Assembly (NCBI RefSeq): GCF_000246855.1
Contig: NC_016609.1
Coordinates: 7,328,744 to 7,392,743 of the forward strand
Direction: 5' to 3'
DNA: 64,000 bases
DNA from: Niastella koreensis GR20-10
Lineage (GTDB): Bacteria > Bacteroidota > Bacteroidia > Chitinophagales > Chitinophagaceae
Below the pieces are notes generated by a model. That model saw only the letters and a program-made list of their open reading frames with translations, was not told the origin of the DNA and ran no database searches. This document shows positions 51,671 through 59,977 of this stretch, piece by piece. Position 1 is the stretch's first letter. The number at the start of each line of letters is the position of its first letter. The position numbers were made by a program, and so were the translations under genes.

Positions 51671-51994
51671 ATGAACAAATATGAACGGCTCAAAGCAGAT
51701 TTAGCGGGAGCCGGAACCGGAAAATTAAAAGCGTTTGGCAATTCCATGTTGCCAATATTGAAAAACGGTAGCCTGCTAACTTTTGTAAAGGCGCCTGATT
51801 ATAACATTGGCGATATCGTTTTCTGTAAAGTAAAAGGCAGGTACATCGATGCGCATAAAGTTGTAAAGAAAGATGCCAACAAAGGTTTCCTGATAGCCAA
51901 TAACCATGGCTTTGAAAATGGCTGGACGAAGATAGTTTATGGAAAAGTAGTAGTAGCCGAATATCAGGGCAGGATCATTTATAAAACGGAATAA
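51671..51994 (+). CDS. S24/S26 peptidase-like small protein
   Basis: A 107-residue protein with the fold of the S24/S26 (LexA/signal-peptidase) superfamily: GNSMLPILKNGS carries the Ser-Met-x-Pro motif, and NIGDIVFCKV is the usual following strand. The partner position reads IDAHKVVKK, with histidine next to lysine, so catalysis is possible but unproven. There is no membrane anchor and no DNA-binding domain. It sits 6 bases after the RING/TerD gene and one base before the first RlaP gene. Confidence 0.8.
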   Translation: MNKYERLKADLAGAGTGKLKAFGNSMLPILKNGSLLTFVKAPDYNIGDIVFCKVKGRYIDAHKVVKKDANKGFLIANNHGFENGWTKIVYGKVVVAEYQGRIIYKTE

Positions 51995-51995
51995 C

Positions 51996-52760
51996 ATGCA
52001 ACAACTGATAACAGATAAACTAACCGCAGTAGAAAAGGAGCACGGCATCCGCATCCTGTATGCCTGTGAATCAGGCAGCAGGGGCTGGGAATTCCCGTCA
52101 CCAGACAGCGATTATGATGTGCGGTTCATTTATGTGCATCCTTATAAATACTACCTGTCGGTAATGGATAGAGAGTACGATCTCAACTTTCCCATTAGTG
52201 GCGAGCTGGATATGTATGGCTGGGACATTCGCAAAGTGTTGCAATTGATGCGCAAATCGAATACCACCCCGTTTGAGTGGATCCAGTCTCCGATTATATA
52301 CCGGCAGGGGCCAACATTCAGGGACGATCTGTGGCAATTGAGCCAGTCTTATTTTAGCCAGATTTCCAATATTCATCATTACCTTGGGATAGCCCGGGGC
52401 GCCATGGAGTCAATTGAGAACGGCAACGAAATAAAGATCAAAAAACTGTTCTATGTGCTTCGTCCGCTGTTATCAGCCAAATGGTGTTTGGAAAAGCAAT
52501 CCATTGCACCTATGACCATCGGACCGCTGATGACATTGCTGCCCGATGCGCTAAAAAAGCAGGTGAGCGATTTGATCGCGCTGAAAGCTACTGCACCGGA
52601 AAGTTTTATTATAACTATCAATGCAGAACTGAAAACATACACCGATCACGAATTTGCCCGCATCAGCGAAGCAAGTACACATTTAAAAAGAGACCAGTTT
52701 ACTGCTGATGAACTGGATGCATTTTTTGTAAATACTATTACCCGGTATGACCATCAATGA
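51996..52760 (+). CDS. RlaP-type nucleotidyltransferase 1
   Basis: A 254-residue nucleotidyltransferase of the DNA polymerase beta superfamily, RlaP type (RNA-repair-associated). The active site reads ESGSRGWEFPSPDSDYDVRF, with the Gly-Ser motif and two metal aspartates in DSDYD. Residues after about 100 form a helical domain. RlaP proteins are found with RNA ligases and in RNA-repair loci and may restore or modify tRNA ends. It overlaps the next gene by 14 bases. Confidence 0.88.
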   Translation: MQQLITDKLTAVEKEHGIRILYACESGSRGWEFPSPDSDYDVRFIYVHPYKYYLSVMDREYDLNFPISGELDMYGWDIRKVLQLMRKSNTTPFEWIQSPIIYRQGPTFRDDLWQLSQSYFSQISNIHHYLGIARGAMESIENGNEIKIKKLFYVLRPLLSAKWCLEKQSIAPMTIGPLMTLLPDALKKQVSDLIALKATAPESFIITINAELKTYTDHEFARISEASTHLKRDQFTADELDAFFVNTITRYDHQ

Positions 52761-53805
52761 TATAAAAGAAAAGGGGCTGCTGCTTTTTGAATGCATCAGT
52801 GGCAGCAAAGCATACGGATTAAACACCGCTCAGTCTGATACAGATCTGAGGGGTGTTTATTATTTGCCAAAAGCGCAGTTTTATGGACTGGAATACATTC
52901 CGCAGATCAGCAATGAAACCAGCGATGAAGTGTATTACGAGCTGGGCAGGTTTGTTGAATTGCTCATTCGCAATAACCCCAATATCCTGGAATTGCTGGC
53001 ATCGCCGGAAGATTGTATCCTGCATAAACATCCCATCATGAACAGGTTCACCCTTGACCTGTTCCTGTCGAAGTTGTGCAAGGAAACCTTTGCCGGTTAT
53101 GCATTTACCCAAATAAAAAAAGCAAGAGGTTATAAAAAGAAGATCGTAAATCCGGTTGACCCGGTTCGTAAAACAGTACTTGATTTTTGTTTCATCCTGC
53201 AAGGGTATCAATCCATTTCATTACGGGAATGGCTGGCGCAAAACAAGTATAGCCAGGACCAGTGCGGGCTTACCAGCATTCCACATTCAAAAGGACTGTA
53301 TGCCCTGTTTTATGATGCCGCCAATCAACACAGGTACAGAGGCGTTATAAGTACTGAACTGGCTAATGAAGTTTCCCTATCGTCTATTCCTAAGGGCGAA
53401 AAAGAAAGCGCCTACCTGTTCTTTAACCTGGAAGGCTATTCTTCTTATTGTAAAGAATACCGCGAATACTGGGAGTGGATAGAAAAGCGAAATGAAATCC
53501 GTTACCAGGATAATGCTGAACATGGAAAAGGTTATGATGCCAAGAACATGATGCACACCATCCGGTTGTTACAGGTGGCCGAAGAAATATTGCGGGAAGG
53601 CAAGCTAAACGTAAAGCGGCCTAACCGGGAAGAACTGTTATCCATAAAGACCGGTCAGTTTCAATATGATGACCTGCTGGTAATGGCCGACTCCTTAATG
53701 CAACAGATAGAAACAGCGTATATCCAAAGCCCGTTACCAGACATGCCCGATAAAGAAAGGCTTGAGAGCCTGTTAGTGCAAATGCGGGAGGAATTATACG
53801 GGTAA
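52747..53805 (+). CDS. RlaP-type nucleotidyltransferase 2
   Basis: A 352-residue second nucleotidyltransferase of the same group, with active site ISGSKAYGLNTAQSDTDLRG (Gly-Ser and Asp-x-Asp). It is longer than its neighbour by a C-terminal helical extension containing YDAKNMMHTIRLLQVAEEIL, a block typical of this branch. Two adjacent, divergent copies suggest different RNA substrates or an obligate pair. Last gene of the operon. Confidence 0.88.
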   Translation: MTINDIKEKGLLLFECISGSKAYGLNTAQSDTDLRGVYYLPKAQFYGLEYIPQISNETSDEVYYELGRFVELLIRNNPNILELLASPEDCILHKHPIMNRFTLDLFLSKLCKETFAGYAFTQIKKARGYKKKIVNPVDPVRKTVLDFCFILQGYQSISLREWLAQNKYSQDQCGLTSIPHSKGLYALFYDAANQHRYRGVISTELANEVSLSSIPKGEKESAYLFFNLEGYSSYCKEYREYWEWIEKRNEIRYQDNAEHGKGYDAKNMMHTIRLLQVAEEILREGKLNVKRPNREELLSIKTGQFQYDDLLVMADSLMQQIETAYIQSPLPDMPDKERLESLLVQMREELYG

Positions 53806-53872
53806 CTATTTATTGTTCATGTAAGTGGGTATTTGACCTTGATAACTATCTGTTAAATCTACCCACCTTACT

Positions 53873-53890
53873 ATAACACTTAAGTGTTAT
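53873..53890. promoter_or_regulatory. 18-base perfect palindrome upstream of DUF2459 gene
   Basis: ATAACACTTAAGTGTTAT is a perfect palindrome in the 146-base gap after the second RlaP gene. A weaker stem, GTGGGTA (53825-53831) with TACCCAC (53860-53866), precedes it. It could be an operator of the gene at 53952 or a 3' hairpin of the repair operon. Confidence 0.4.
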
Positions 53891-53951
53891 TTGTACAAAA
53901 AATAGGTTACTTTCATGCGGTTGGCGGAATTAAGCTAAGATCAATAACCAC

Positions 53952-54629
53952 ATGAGACCATTTTTCAAATACACGGGTTATACCCTGTTAACCATTGTCC
54001 TACTCCTTCTCCTGTATTTGGGTAGTGCCTGGGTGCTATCGCACTTATCCGTAAAGGCGGAAGCCAATACAGCACACCAGGTTCCTATATATATTAAAAC
54101 AAATCCTGTACATACTGACCTCATACTCCCCGTGAAAACTGAGCTGAAAGACTGGAGTGAAAGTATTTTGTACACCAATACCCGCACCTGCGATACTACC
54201 TTCAGCTACATTGCCTTTGGCTGGGGCGATAAAGGATTCTACCTGGAAACGCCTACCTGGGCCGATCTGAAAGCAAGCACCGCCTTTAAAGCAGCCTTCT
54301 GGTTAAGCTCTTCCGCAGTACACACCAACTATCTTAAAAAAGTAAAAGAAGGAAAGAATTGTGTAAAGGTGGAACTCTCCAACGAGCAATACCAGCGGTT
54401 GATAACCTTCATTCAAAACAGTTTGCAAACCACTGCCAACGGGCAACCCATAGCCATCTCTGCTGCCAAACCTTATGGCGATCACGATGCCTTTTATGAA
54501 GCAAAAGGCAAATACAGTTTATTTCACACCTGTAATACCTGGGCTAACAATGCATTGAAGTCCTGTGGTCAAAAAGCCTGCTGGTGGACGCCCTTCGCTA
54601 ACGGAATTGAATACCAGTACGGGAAATAA
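53952..54629 (+). CDS. DUF2459 family protein
   Basis: A 225-residue protein with one N-terminal membrane segment (about 10-32) and a periplasmic domain of the DUF2459 (urease-region hypothetical) family. Hallmarks are TNPVHTDLILPV, AFGWGDKGFYLETPTWADL and the end block LFHTCNTWANNALKSCG. A cysteine-protease-like or Ntn-type fold has been suggested for such proteins, but the function is unknown. Convergent with the SGNH hydrolase gene with a one-base gap. Confidence 0.85.
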   Translation: MRPFFKYTGYTLLTIVLLLLLYLGSAWVLSHLSVKAEANTAHQVPIYIKTNPVHTDLILPVKTELKDWSESILYTNTRTCDTTFSYIAFGWGDKGFYLETPTWADLKASTAFKAAFWLSSSAVHTNYLKKVKEGKNCVKVELSNEQYQRLITFIQNSLQTTANGQPIAISAAKPYGDHDAFYEAKGKYSLFHTCNTWANNALKSCGQKACWWTPFANGIEYQYGK

Positions 54630-54630
54630 T

Positions 54631-55713
54631 TTATTTCTTTTCAGCCAGCGCCTTCTTTACCACCGGCAATACTGCATCGGCCATGCGGGTAAAACCCAGA
54701 TCGGTTAAATGAATGCCATCTATAGTGGCTTCGTGGTCATTACCTATCAACTTATCCGTTTCAAGATAATAGATGTTCTTCACCCCCTCTTTTTTTAAGC
54801 GCTCATAGGTTTTCCGGATTTCCTCGTTCTGTCTCTTAACCGTGTTGCCAACCTGTTGGTCCCACAGGCCGTTTTGCCTGAAGATGGTTTCTACCAATAC
54901 AATGGGAATGGCGGGTTGCTGTTCGTGCAGGTATTTAATAAAAGGATATGATCTTTCACTGATCTCTTCCGGGCTGGGGTTGGGAATGCAATCCAGCACA
55001 TAACAATCTGCGGGTACAGTAGCCAGGTATTTAGCCAGGGGCATTTCCATTTTGGCGCTGCCGCTAAAACCCAGGTTTATCCAATCGAAGCCGGTCCTGC
55101 GCTGCAGGATAGCAGGGTAGGCCATACCTGCTCTGCTCGCCGATGCACCCTGTACCACACTGGAGCCATATACTACAATTCTCCTTGCGGTATTAACAGC
55201 CGGCTTTGTTGGTTTGTTGATCGTTGCATTTTGCTGCACCCCGATCTGCAACTGGCTCACCCCATTGTACAAAGGCAGGTACAGCATGAATTGTTTCAGG
55301 CTGCTGTCCATATTCTGCACTATTATTTGGTTCTGGTTAATACCTGGCGCTACACGCCCTATACTTACAAACTGCCATTTGCCGGCTTTAAAACAATACA
55401 GGTCAAGCCCGCTGTGTGCATCGGGTGTCATGTTATGCAGGTACACTTCTTTTGGCAAATCCCATTTGGCCCGAATAATGCGGCTATTGGTCTCAAACAA
55501 GATCGCAATGCCTGCACTTTGTTTGGCCAGGTTCTTCACTGCCTGCGGCATCTCCTTCGCTTCTACACTATCTATGCGCTGATAAATGGAATCGGTTGTT
55601 TTGGCTTTCCCAACCATCATCAAAGTGGTGGCATCTGCATATTTAATGCTGTCCTGAGCATACGATAATTGAACAGCCAGGAGCACTATTGTAACTATGA
55701 AAATTTTATACAT
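54631..55713 (-). CDS. Secreted SGNH hydrolase
   Basis: A 360-residue secreted protein with signal peptide (cleavage near SYAQ, residue 19), an N-terminal beta-sandwich (about 30-160) and a C-terminal SGNH-hydrolase domain. Block I is VVYGSSVVQGAS (the usual GDS is GSS), block II glycine INLGFSGSAKM, and the block V His is in DGIHLTDLGF. It probably removes acyl groups from a glycan. Last gene of the SusC/SusD locus. Confidence 0.85.
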   Translation of the reverse strand: MYKIFIVTIVLLAVQLSYAQDSIKYADATTLMMVGKAKTTDSIYQRIDSVEAKEMPQAVKNLAKQSAGIAILFETNSRIIRAKWDLPKEVYLHNMTPDAHSGLDLYCFKAGKWQFVSIGRVAPGINQNQIIVQNMDSSLKQFMLYLPLYNGVSQLQIGVQQNATINKPTKPAVNTARRIVVYGSSVVQGASASRAGMAYPAILQRRTGFDWINLGFSGSAKMEMPLAKYLATVPADCYVLDCIPNPSPEEISERSYPFIKYLHEQQPAIPIVLVETIFRQNGLWDQQVGNTVKRQNEEIRKTYERLKKEGVKNIYYLETDKLIGNDHEATIDGIHLTDLGFTRMADAVLPVVKKALAEKK

Positions 55714-55725
55714 CTGAACTTTTAT

Positions 55726-56967
55726 TTATGGGTCCAATGGATCCATTGAATTTATCTGTCTCGAATTTTCTGCAGGAAGATATTCCGTTTCTGTAGCGCT
55801 TATTTTCTTTATTGAACTGAAGGGTGTATACCCCAGTTCCTTCACTACTTTATCTTTCATTGCCCCATTGATGTAATTCGTTTGCGCGCTGTCAGAAACG
55901 ATCAGGATCGGTTTATCAGCCGGCATTTTTTCTTCAAAAACAAAGCGGCTGGTATTGCGTAAGTTGGTAGTAGTATGCCGGGCATATGGCTCTATGATAA
56001 TATCATACACAGGAATATGATGTACTTCCATCAAATAACGCCGCATTTCAATTGCCTCGCAATAAGGTGTTTTATTAGGATGAACATGCCCGCCCGATAC
56101 CACAATAAATGGCGCCAGTTTGGCCTTATAACGGATAGCAGCACTATCGCATCTTCTGGCGCCGCCAGGGTCAAGCGCTACTCCAGGTTGTTCAGGCCCA
56201 AGCCCCGGCACCAGGATCATACTATAAGGGAAAGAATCCCATTTGGTATGTCGTGACCTTGCAAAAGGCCAGTCATTCCCTCCTCCAATATAATCATGTT
56301 CGTATTGAACGGCCACTTCGCGCCCATTCAACTGCAGTGCTTCCAGTGCAACCCGTACAGGCAGATCCAAACAGATCATCTTTTTTCCGTACCGGTCCAA
56401 TACCTTTTCAACCCTGGCAACAATACTGTCACGAAATGCGGGACTATCTTTCTGAAAGCTGATGGAATCGATCTTCGGATACAGGGGAGCGTACCCTTCC
56501 ACATAAACCCGCAGAATATTGTTTACCCCGCGGGCATCCGCCTGCCAGGCTTTGCGAATAAAAGCAGTATCATCATTCGTTGTAAATAGAGCATAGTGGC
56601 CATCCGCTTTAAGTTGCTGAACGCACGCCCTCAGCGCTGAATCTTTTACAACCAAACGCACCAGTTCATTGCCAATGGTCTGAATTTCCGCCTGGGTGAA
56701 TTGCAGGGTATTGCCAAAACAGGGAGCCGTTTGGCAATTTTTCAGTGCTGCCCGGGTGCTTCGTTCCAACCTTGCCCGAATGGCATCCATAGGTGCGTTT
56801 CCATACATGCACGTACGCTCAGCTAATTGAAGCTCGCAGACTAAAGGAAAAAGTTTCCTCAAGAGCTTGTCTTCTCTTATAAGTGTTGCCGGCAGGTTGA
56901 TTGAATAAACCAGCAGCATAATACAGCAACACAAAAATTTAGCAACAGGATAATTCATCATATTCAT
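55726..56967 (-). CDS. DUF218 (SanA/YdcF/ElyC-type) protein
   Basis: A 413-residue protein with an N-terminal hydrophobic segment (about 8-27). A helical domain of about 200 residues precedes a DUF218 domain: MILVPGLGPEQPG, FIVVSGGHVHP, EPYARHTTTNLRNT and ILIVSDSAQT. DUF218 proteins act in envelope metabolism, but their reaction is not established. It overlaps the upstream gene by ATGA and is followed by the SGNH gene after 12 bases. Confidence 0.82.
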   Translation of the reverse strand: MNMMNYPVAKFLCCCIMLLVYSINLPATLIREDKLLRKLFPLVCELQLAERTCMYGNAPMDAIRARLERSTRAALKNCQTAPCFGNTLQFTQAEIQTIGNELVRLVVKDSALRACVQQLKADGHYALFTTNDDTAFIRKAWQADARGVNNILRVYVEGYAPLYPKIDSISFQKDSPAFRDSIVARVEKVLDRYGKKMICLDLPVRVALEALQLNGREVAVQYEHDYIGGGNDWPFARSRHTKWDSFPYSMILVPGLGPEQPGVALDPGGARRCDSAAIRYKAKLAPFIVVSGGHVHPNKTPYCEAIEMRRYLMEVHHIPVYDIIIEPYARHTTTNLRNTSRFVFEEKMPADKPILIVSDSAQTNYINGAMKDKVVKELGYTPFSSIKKISATETEYLPAENSRQINSMDPLDP

Positions 56968-57833
56968 TTCAAATCCATTAATACCGGGTAGTGGTCTGAG
57001 TAGTAATCGGTGAAGTCATCTGTCAACACCCTGGCAGCCGCTATCTTTTTCACCAGGTCCCTGCTAACAAATATAAAATCTATTCTCGATGTTACATCAG
57101 TTCCGGTTTTCGGTTCAAACCGTTTGGGATGCACCGTTTTTACAAATGCCGGCGTTGTTGTTTTCAACGCATCCGTAAACCCATTGGCCACTATTTTATC
57201 TATCACTGTATAATCGAGTTTACCATTGGCCAGTTTTTGAATGGGCGCATATTTCTTTTCATAAGCCTGGTAATTGGCAACCATACGCCCATCGCTGTAA
57301 TTGGCAGAATCAGCCGGTGACACGGTATTGAAATCTCCCATAATTATCCATTGCTTTCCGGCTGGCTGTGTATGAATGTGTGCCAGCAGCAGATCAACCT
57401 CCTGCGCCCGCTTACGATAATCGAACGGTGTAAAATGTAGGCTTATTATGTTCATGTCTTTTATGCGCGCCATAATGAACCCACGGTCCATATTATCACT
57501 AACCTTTTGCACATTTACTATAGGGTATTTGGAGGTGAGGGCCACAGGATATTTCTCCCCCTCTATTAATAATACAGCATACGGATGGCCGTACGATTGC
57601 GCCAGTTTCTCCAGCGAAGCCTGAGTAAACCCGGTTACTTCCTGCAAAGCCAGCACATCGGGGTTCATTTGCTTCAGCCAGTTAACAAAATTAGGTTTGT
57701 CGGCCGAAGTATCCAGTTTCATCCCTTCCAGCATATTGTAGGTAATGAACCGCAACCGGCTGTATTGGGTAAAAGCAGGATACCCGGCAAACAAAAGAAT
57801 AACAAAAAGGATACGGGAAATCACAGTGCACAT
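56964..57833 (-). CDS. Secreted endonuclease/exonuclease/phosphatase-fold enzyme
   Basis: A 289-residue secreted protein (signal cleavage near PAFTQ, residue 22) of the EEP superfamily. Motifs: RFITYNMLEG, LALQEVTG (metal Glu), SLHFTPFD, IIMGDFNTV (Asp-x-Asn), SRIDFIFVS and the final SDHYPV (Asp-His). The family cleaves phosphodiester or phosphomonoester bonds in nucleic acids, sphingomyelin or inositol phosphates. In this locus a glycan or lipid phosphodiester is more likely than DNA. It lies 4 bases after the glycosidase gene. Confidence 0.9.
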   Translation of the reverse strand: MCTVISRILFVILLFAGYPAFTQYSRLRFITYNMLEGMKLDTSADKPNFVNWLKQMNPDVLALQEVTGFTQASLEKLAQSYGHPYAVLLIEGEKYPVALTSKYPIVNVQKVSDNMDRGFIMARIKDMNIISLHFTPFDYRKRAQEVDLLLAHIHTQPAGKQWIIMGDFNTVSPADSANYSDGRMVANYQAYEKKYAPIQKLANGKLDYTVIDKIVANGFTDALKTTTPAFVKTVHPKRFEPKTGTDVTSRIDFIFVSRDLVKKIAAARVLTDDFTDYYSDHYPVLMDLK

Positions 57834-57837
57834 ACAA

Positions 57838-59847
57838 CTATTTTATCACGATTTTAAATGTTTCATTGATCTGGCCAGCCGTAACATACATAAAGTACAA
57901 GCCTGCCGGCAAATGCGGCAAATTGATGGATTGCGAACCTCCCTGGTATTTTTTATCCAGCAGCTTTCTGCCAAAGCGATCTAATACCTGCAGGTTAAAA
58001 GAGGTTACAGCATATTGTTTAAAGTCAAGATTGAATATACCATTGCCCGGGTTGGGATAGATAGTTATCGGGGTTTTCGCGGGAAGACTGGCAGCTGGTG
58101 TTACCGCTACTGCTTTGGCCGTATCGGCCACCAGGCGTACGCCTGTTCCATCTGTGCCATTGGGGTCAACCATAATATCGTCAACAAAAATGAACCAGGT
58201 AGTGGATGTATTGGGTTGCGTAAACTCGAGCGCGTCTAAACGCACACCCGCACTTTCTAACTGTCCATCACCGGTGTCTGCCGTGGTACCATTCAAATTA
58301 GCCAGGTTCCAGGTGTATTTGTGCCAGTTGCCATCATTGTTGATGGTAAGCTGGGGCGATAACTCCGTTCCATCATTATCATCGAGCCAGAGCCTCACCT
58401 TGGCGCCGGTTTGGGCGGTGGAAGTTTTCAGGTAAAAACTGAACGTGCCGGTATTGGCGAAATAACGGTTATTCTGGATCTGGCCGCTGCCCGATAATAC
58501 CCTTGCCTTCCAGGCCGTGGTTACTGCCGCGTCATCATATAACTTTACTATCATGGCATGATACCCGCTATGGCAGGTAAGCGCGGTGGTTACTACCGAA
58601 GTGGTTGATACGCCTACCGTAGTGGAACTATACGTTGGATCATGATTAAAATGTCCTACCCCGTTTTCAAAATCATCGAGCGTAATACTGGAAAGATATG
58701 CCAGTAATGCGCTGGGTATGGCCCTGGGTGGATTATCAGACGGATTATTCCTTAGATCCCCCATATTGCCCACCATGGTGAAAGAGCCGCCGCCATCGAA
58801 GTTCAGGGCCTGGTAACAACCCAGGTACAGCATCAACGCACTCATTTCATCCAGTGTCATGCCTTCGCTTACACCTTCCTCTCTGCCATCCACCACCGTG
58901 AAATATATTTTATCCTTTGTTTGGTTAAACCCGATAGCTGTTCTGGGTTCCGCACTGGTAGGCACGGCGCCGCCTTCATCGGCCACACTGGTGGTAACGC
59001 AATTGGCGCCATCGAGCACCAGCCTCGTCCAGCCGCCGGTTAGTTGTTTTATATTGGTAAGCCCCGAAGGGTTGGTGATCACCTGCAGGTTCAGCGTAAT
59101 TACATCATTCACATTGATGCCATCGAGAAATGTTTTGGCTGTTCCCAGTCCATACAATACTGCCTCCCCTGAATCGATCGCCATATTACCAGCACTTGAT
59201 TTGGCGAGTACTTTACAGGAAATAGTGGCGTTGGCCTTCCAGTCGCCAATCCCATTCACCGGCACAATGCGCACTTCGGTACCTCCCGCTGCAGTACCTG
59301 TAGTGCTGCCTTTAAACCTATTATACATGATCAGCTGATCGGTACCGCCATACCTGTTAATATGATTGATAGTACGGTTATTACTGCCAGCTGTTACACT
59401 GTAACTGCCGTTGAGTTTGGTAATAAACGATGTTCTGTTTTCCGTAATGCCAAACACCGTACGGTTCAGCGTGGTGTCCCATAATAATTCCCCATCGCCG
59501 ATCATCATATGGCGGGGATTATATTGCGGGCCCTGGCTGGTAAAGAAATCGCAATTGATCGCGGCGGTTACATCATGCCCCCGGAAATCGTCGTGATCGG
59601 CAAACATGGTTTGCACCGTTTCCTTTGCCGCATTGATCACGCCACCCGATTTCACTACCTGTACATTGATGGTTGATTCGGTGAGGTCGATCTCCATTAC
59701 ATGGATCTGCCTGATCGGCGAAGCCGTGTGGTAATGTTTGTAAAAAACACCGGGCGACATCCGGCGGGTAGAATCAAGCGTGTATTGCCCCCAGGTTGCT
59801 GAACAAATGACCAGGCATAGCATGCCCATTACGAAGTTTTTCTTCAT
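57838..59847 (-). CDS. Phosphodiester glycosidase with T9SS sorting domain
   Basis: A 669-residue secreted enzyme. The signal peptide ends near ATWGQ (residue 21). Residues about 80-400 form a phosphodiester-glycosidase (NAGPA-type) domain (AVLYGLG, GGWTRLVLDGAN, YFTVVDGREEG, ALNFDGGGSFTMV). A beta-sandwich carbohydrate-binding-like domain (about 400-565) follows, then a C-terminal type IX secretion sorting domain (ITIYPNPGNGIF ... INETFKIVIK). It should hydrolyse sugar-1-phosphodiesters at the cell surface. Cotranscribed with the SusD gene (130-base gap). Confidence 0.9.
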   Translation of the reverse strand: MKKNFVMGMLCLVICSATWGQYTLDSTRRMSPGVFYKHYHTASPIRQIHVMEIDLTESTINVQVVKSGGVINAAKETVQTMFADHDDFRGHDVTAAINCDFFTSQGPQYNPRHMMIGDGELLWDTTLNRTVFGITENRTSFITKLNGSYSVTAGSNNRTINHINRYGGTDQLIMYNRFKGSTTGTAAGGTEVRIVPVNGIGDWKANATISCKVLAKSSAGNMAIDSGEAVLYGLGTAKTFLDGINVNDVITLNLQVITNPSGLTNIKQLTGGWTRLVLDGANCVTTSVADEGGAVPTSAEPRTAIGFNQTKDKIYFTVVDGREEGVSEGMTLDEMSALMLYLGCYQALNFDGGGSFTMVGNMGDLRNNPSDNPPRAIPSALLAYLSSITLDDFENGVGHFNHDPTYSSTTVGVSTTSVVTTALTCHSGYHAMIVKLYDDAAVTTAWKARVLSGSGQIQNNRYFANTGTFSFYLKTSTAQTGAKVRLWLDDNDGTELSPQLTINNDGNWHKYTWNLANLNGTTADTGDGQLESAGVRLDALEFTQPNTSTTWFIFVDDIMVDPNGTDGTGVRLVADTAKAVAVTPAASLPAKTPITIYPNPGNGIFNLDFKQYAVTSFNLQVLDRFGRKLLDKKYQGGSQSINLPHLPAGLYFMYVTAGQINETFKIVIK

Positions 59848-59900
59848 TTGAAGTAAGGTTAAATGAATAATGACAATAGTTATATTTGGCCAAAGCGCGT

Positions 59901-59970
59901 TTCGACCTCGCTCAACGCTTTGTGGGCTTATCCCTTCGGTCCTTCGGCTCCGCTCAGGACGCTCAGGGTT
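59901..59970. repeat. GC-rich intergenic repeat (CCGCTCAGG-type)
   Basis: The gap between SusD and the glycosidase gene contains CTTCGGCTCCGCTCAGGACG and related blocks, a recurring intergenic sequence style of Bacteroidota genomes. It shows partial internal repetition (CGCTCAGGACGCTCAGG) and no coding potential. Function unknown. Confidence 0.5.
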
Positions 59971-59977
59971 TTCGCCA

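Noticed and set aside
57838-59847. Phosphodiester glycosidase as a capsule or exopolysaccharide biosynthesis protein
   Set aside because: Some homologues carry that old label, but the signal peptide, T9SS domain and SusC/SusD context fit secreted degradation better.
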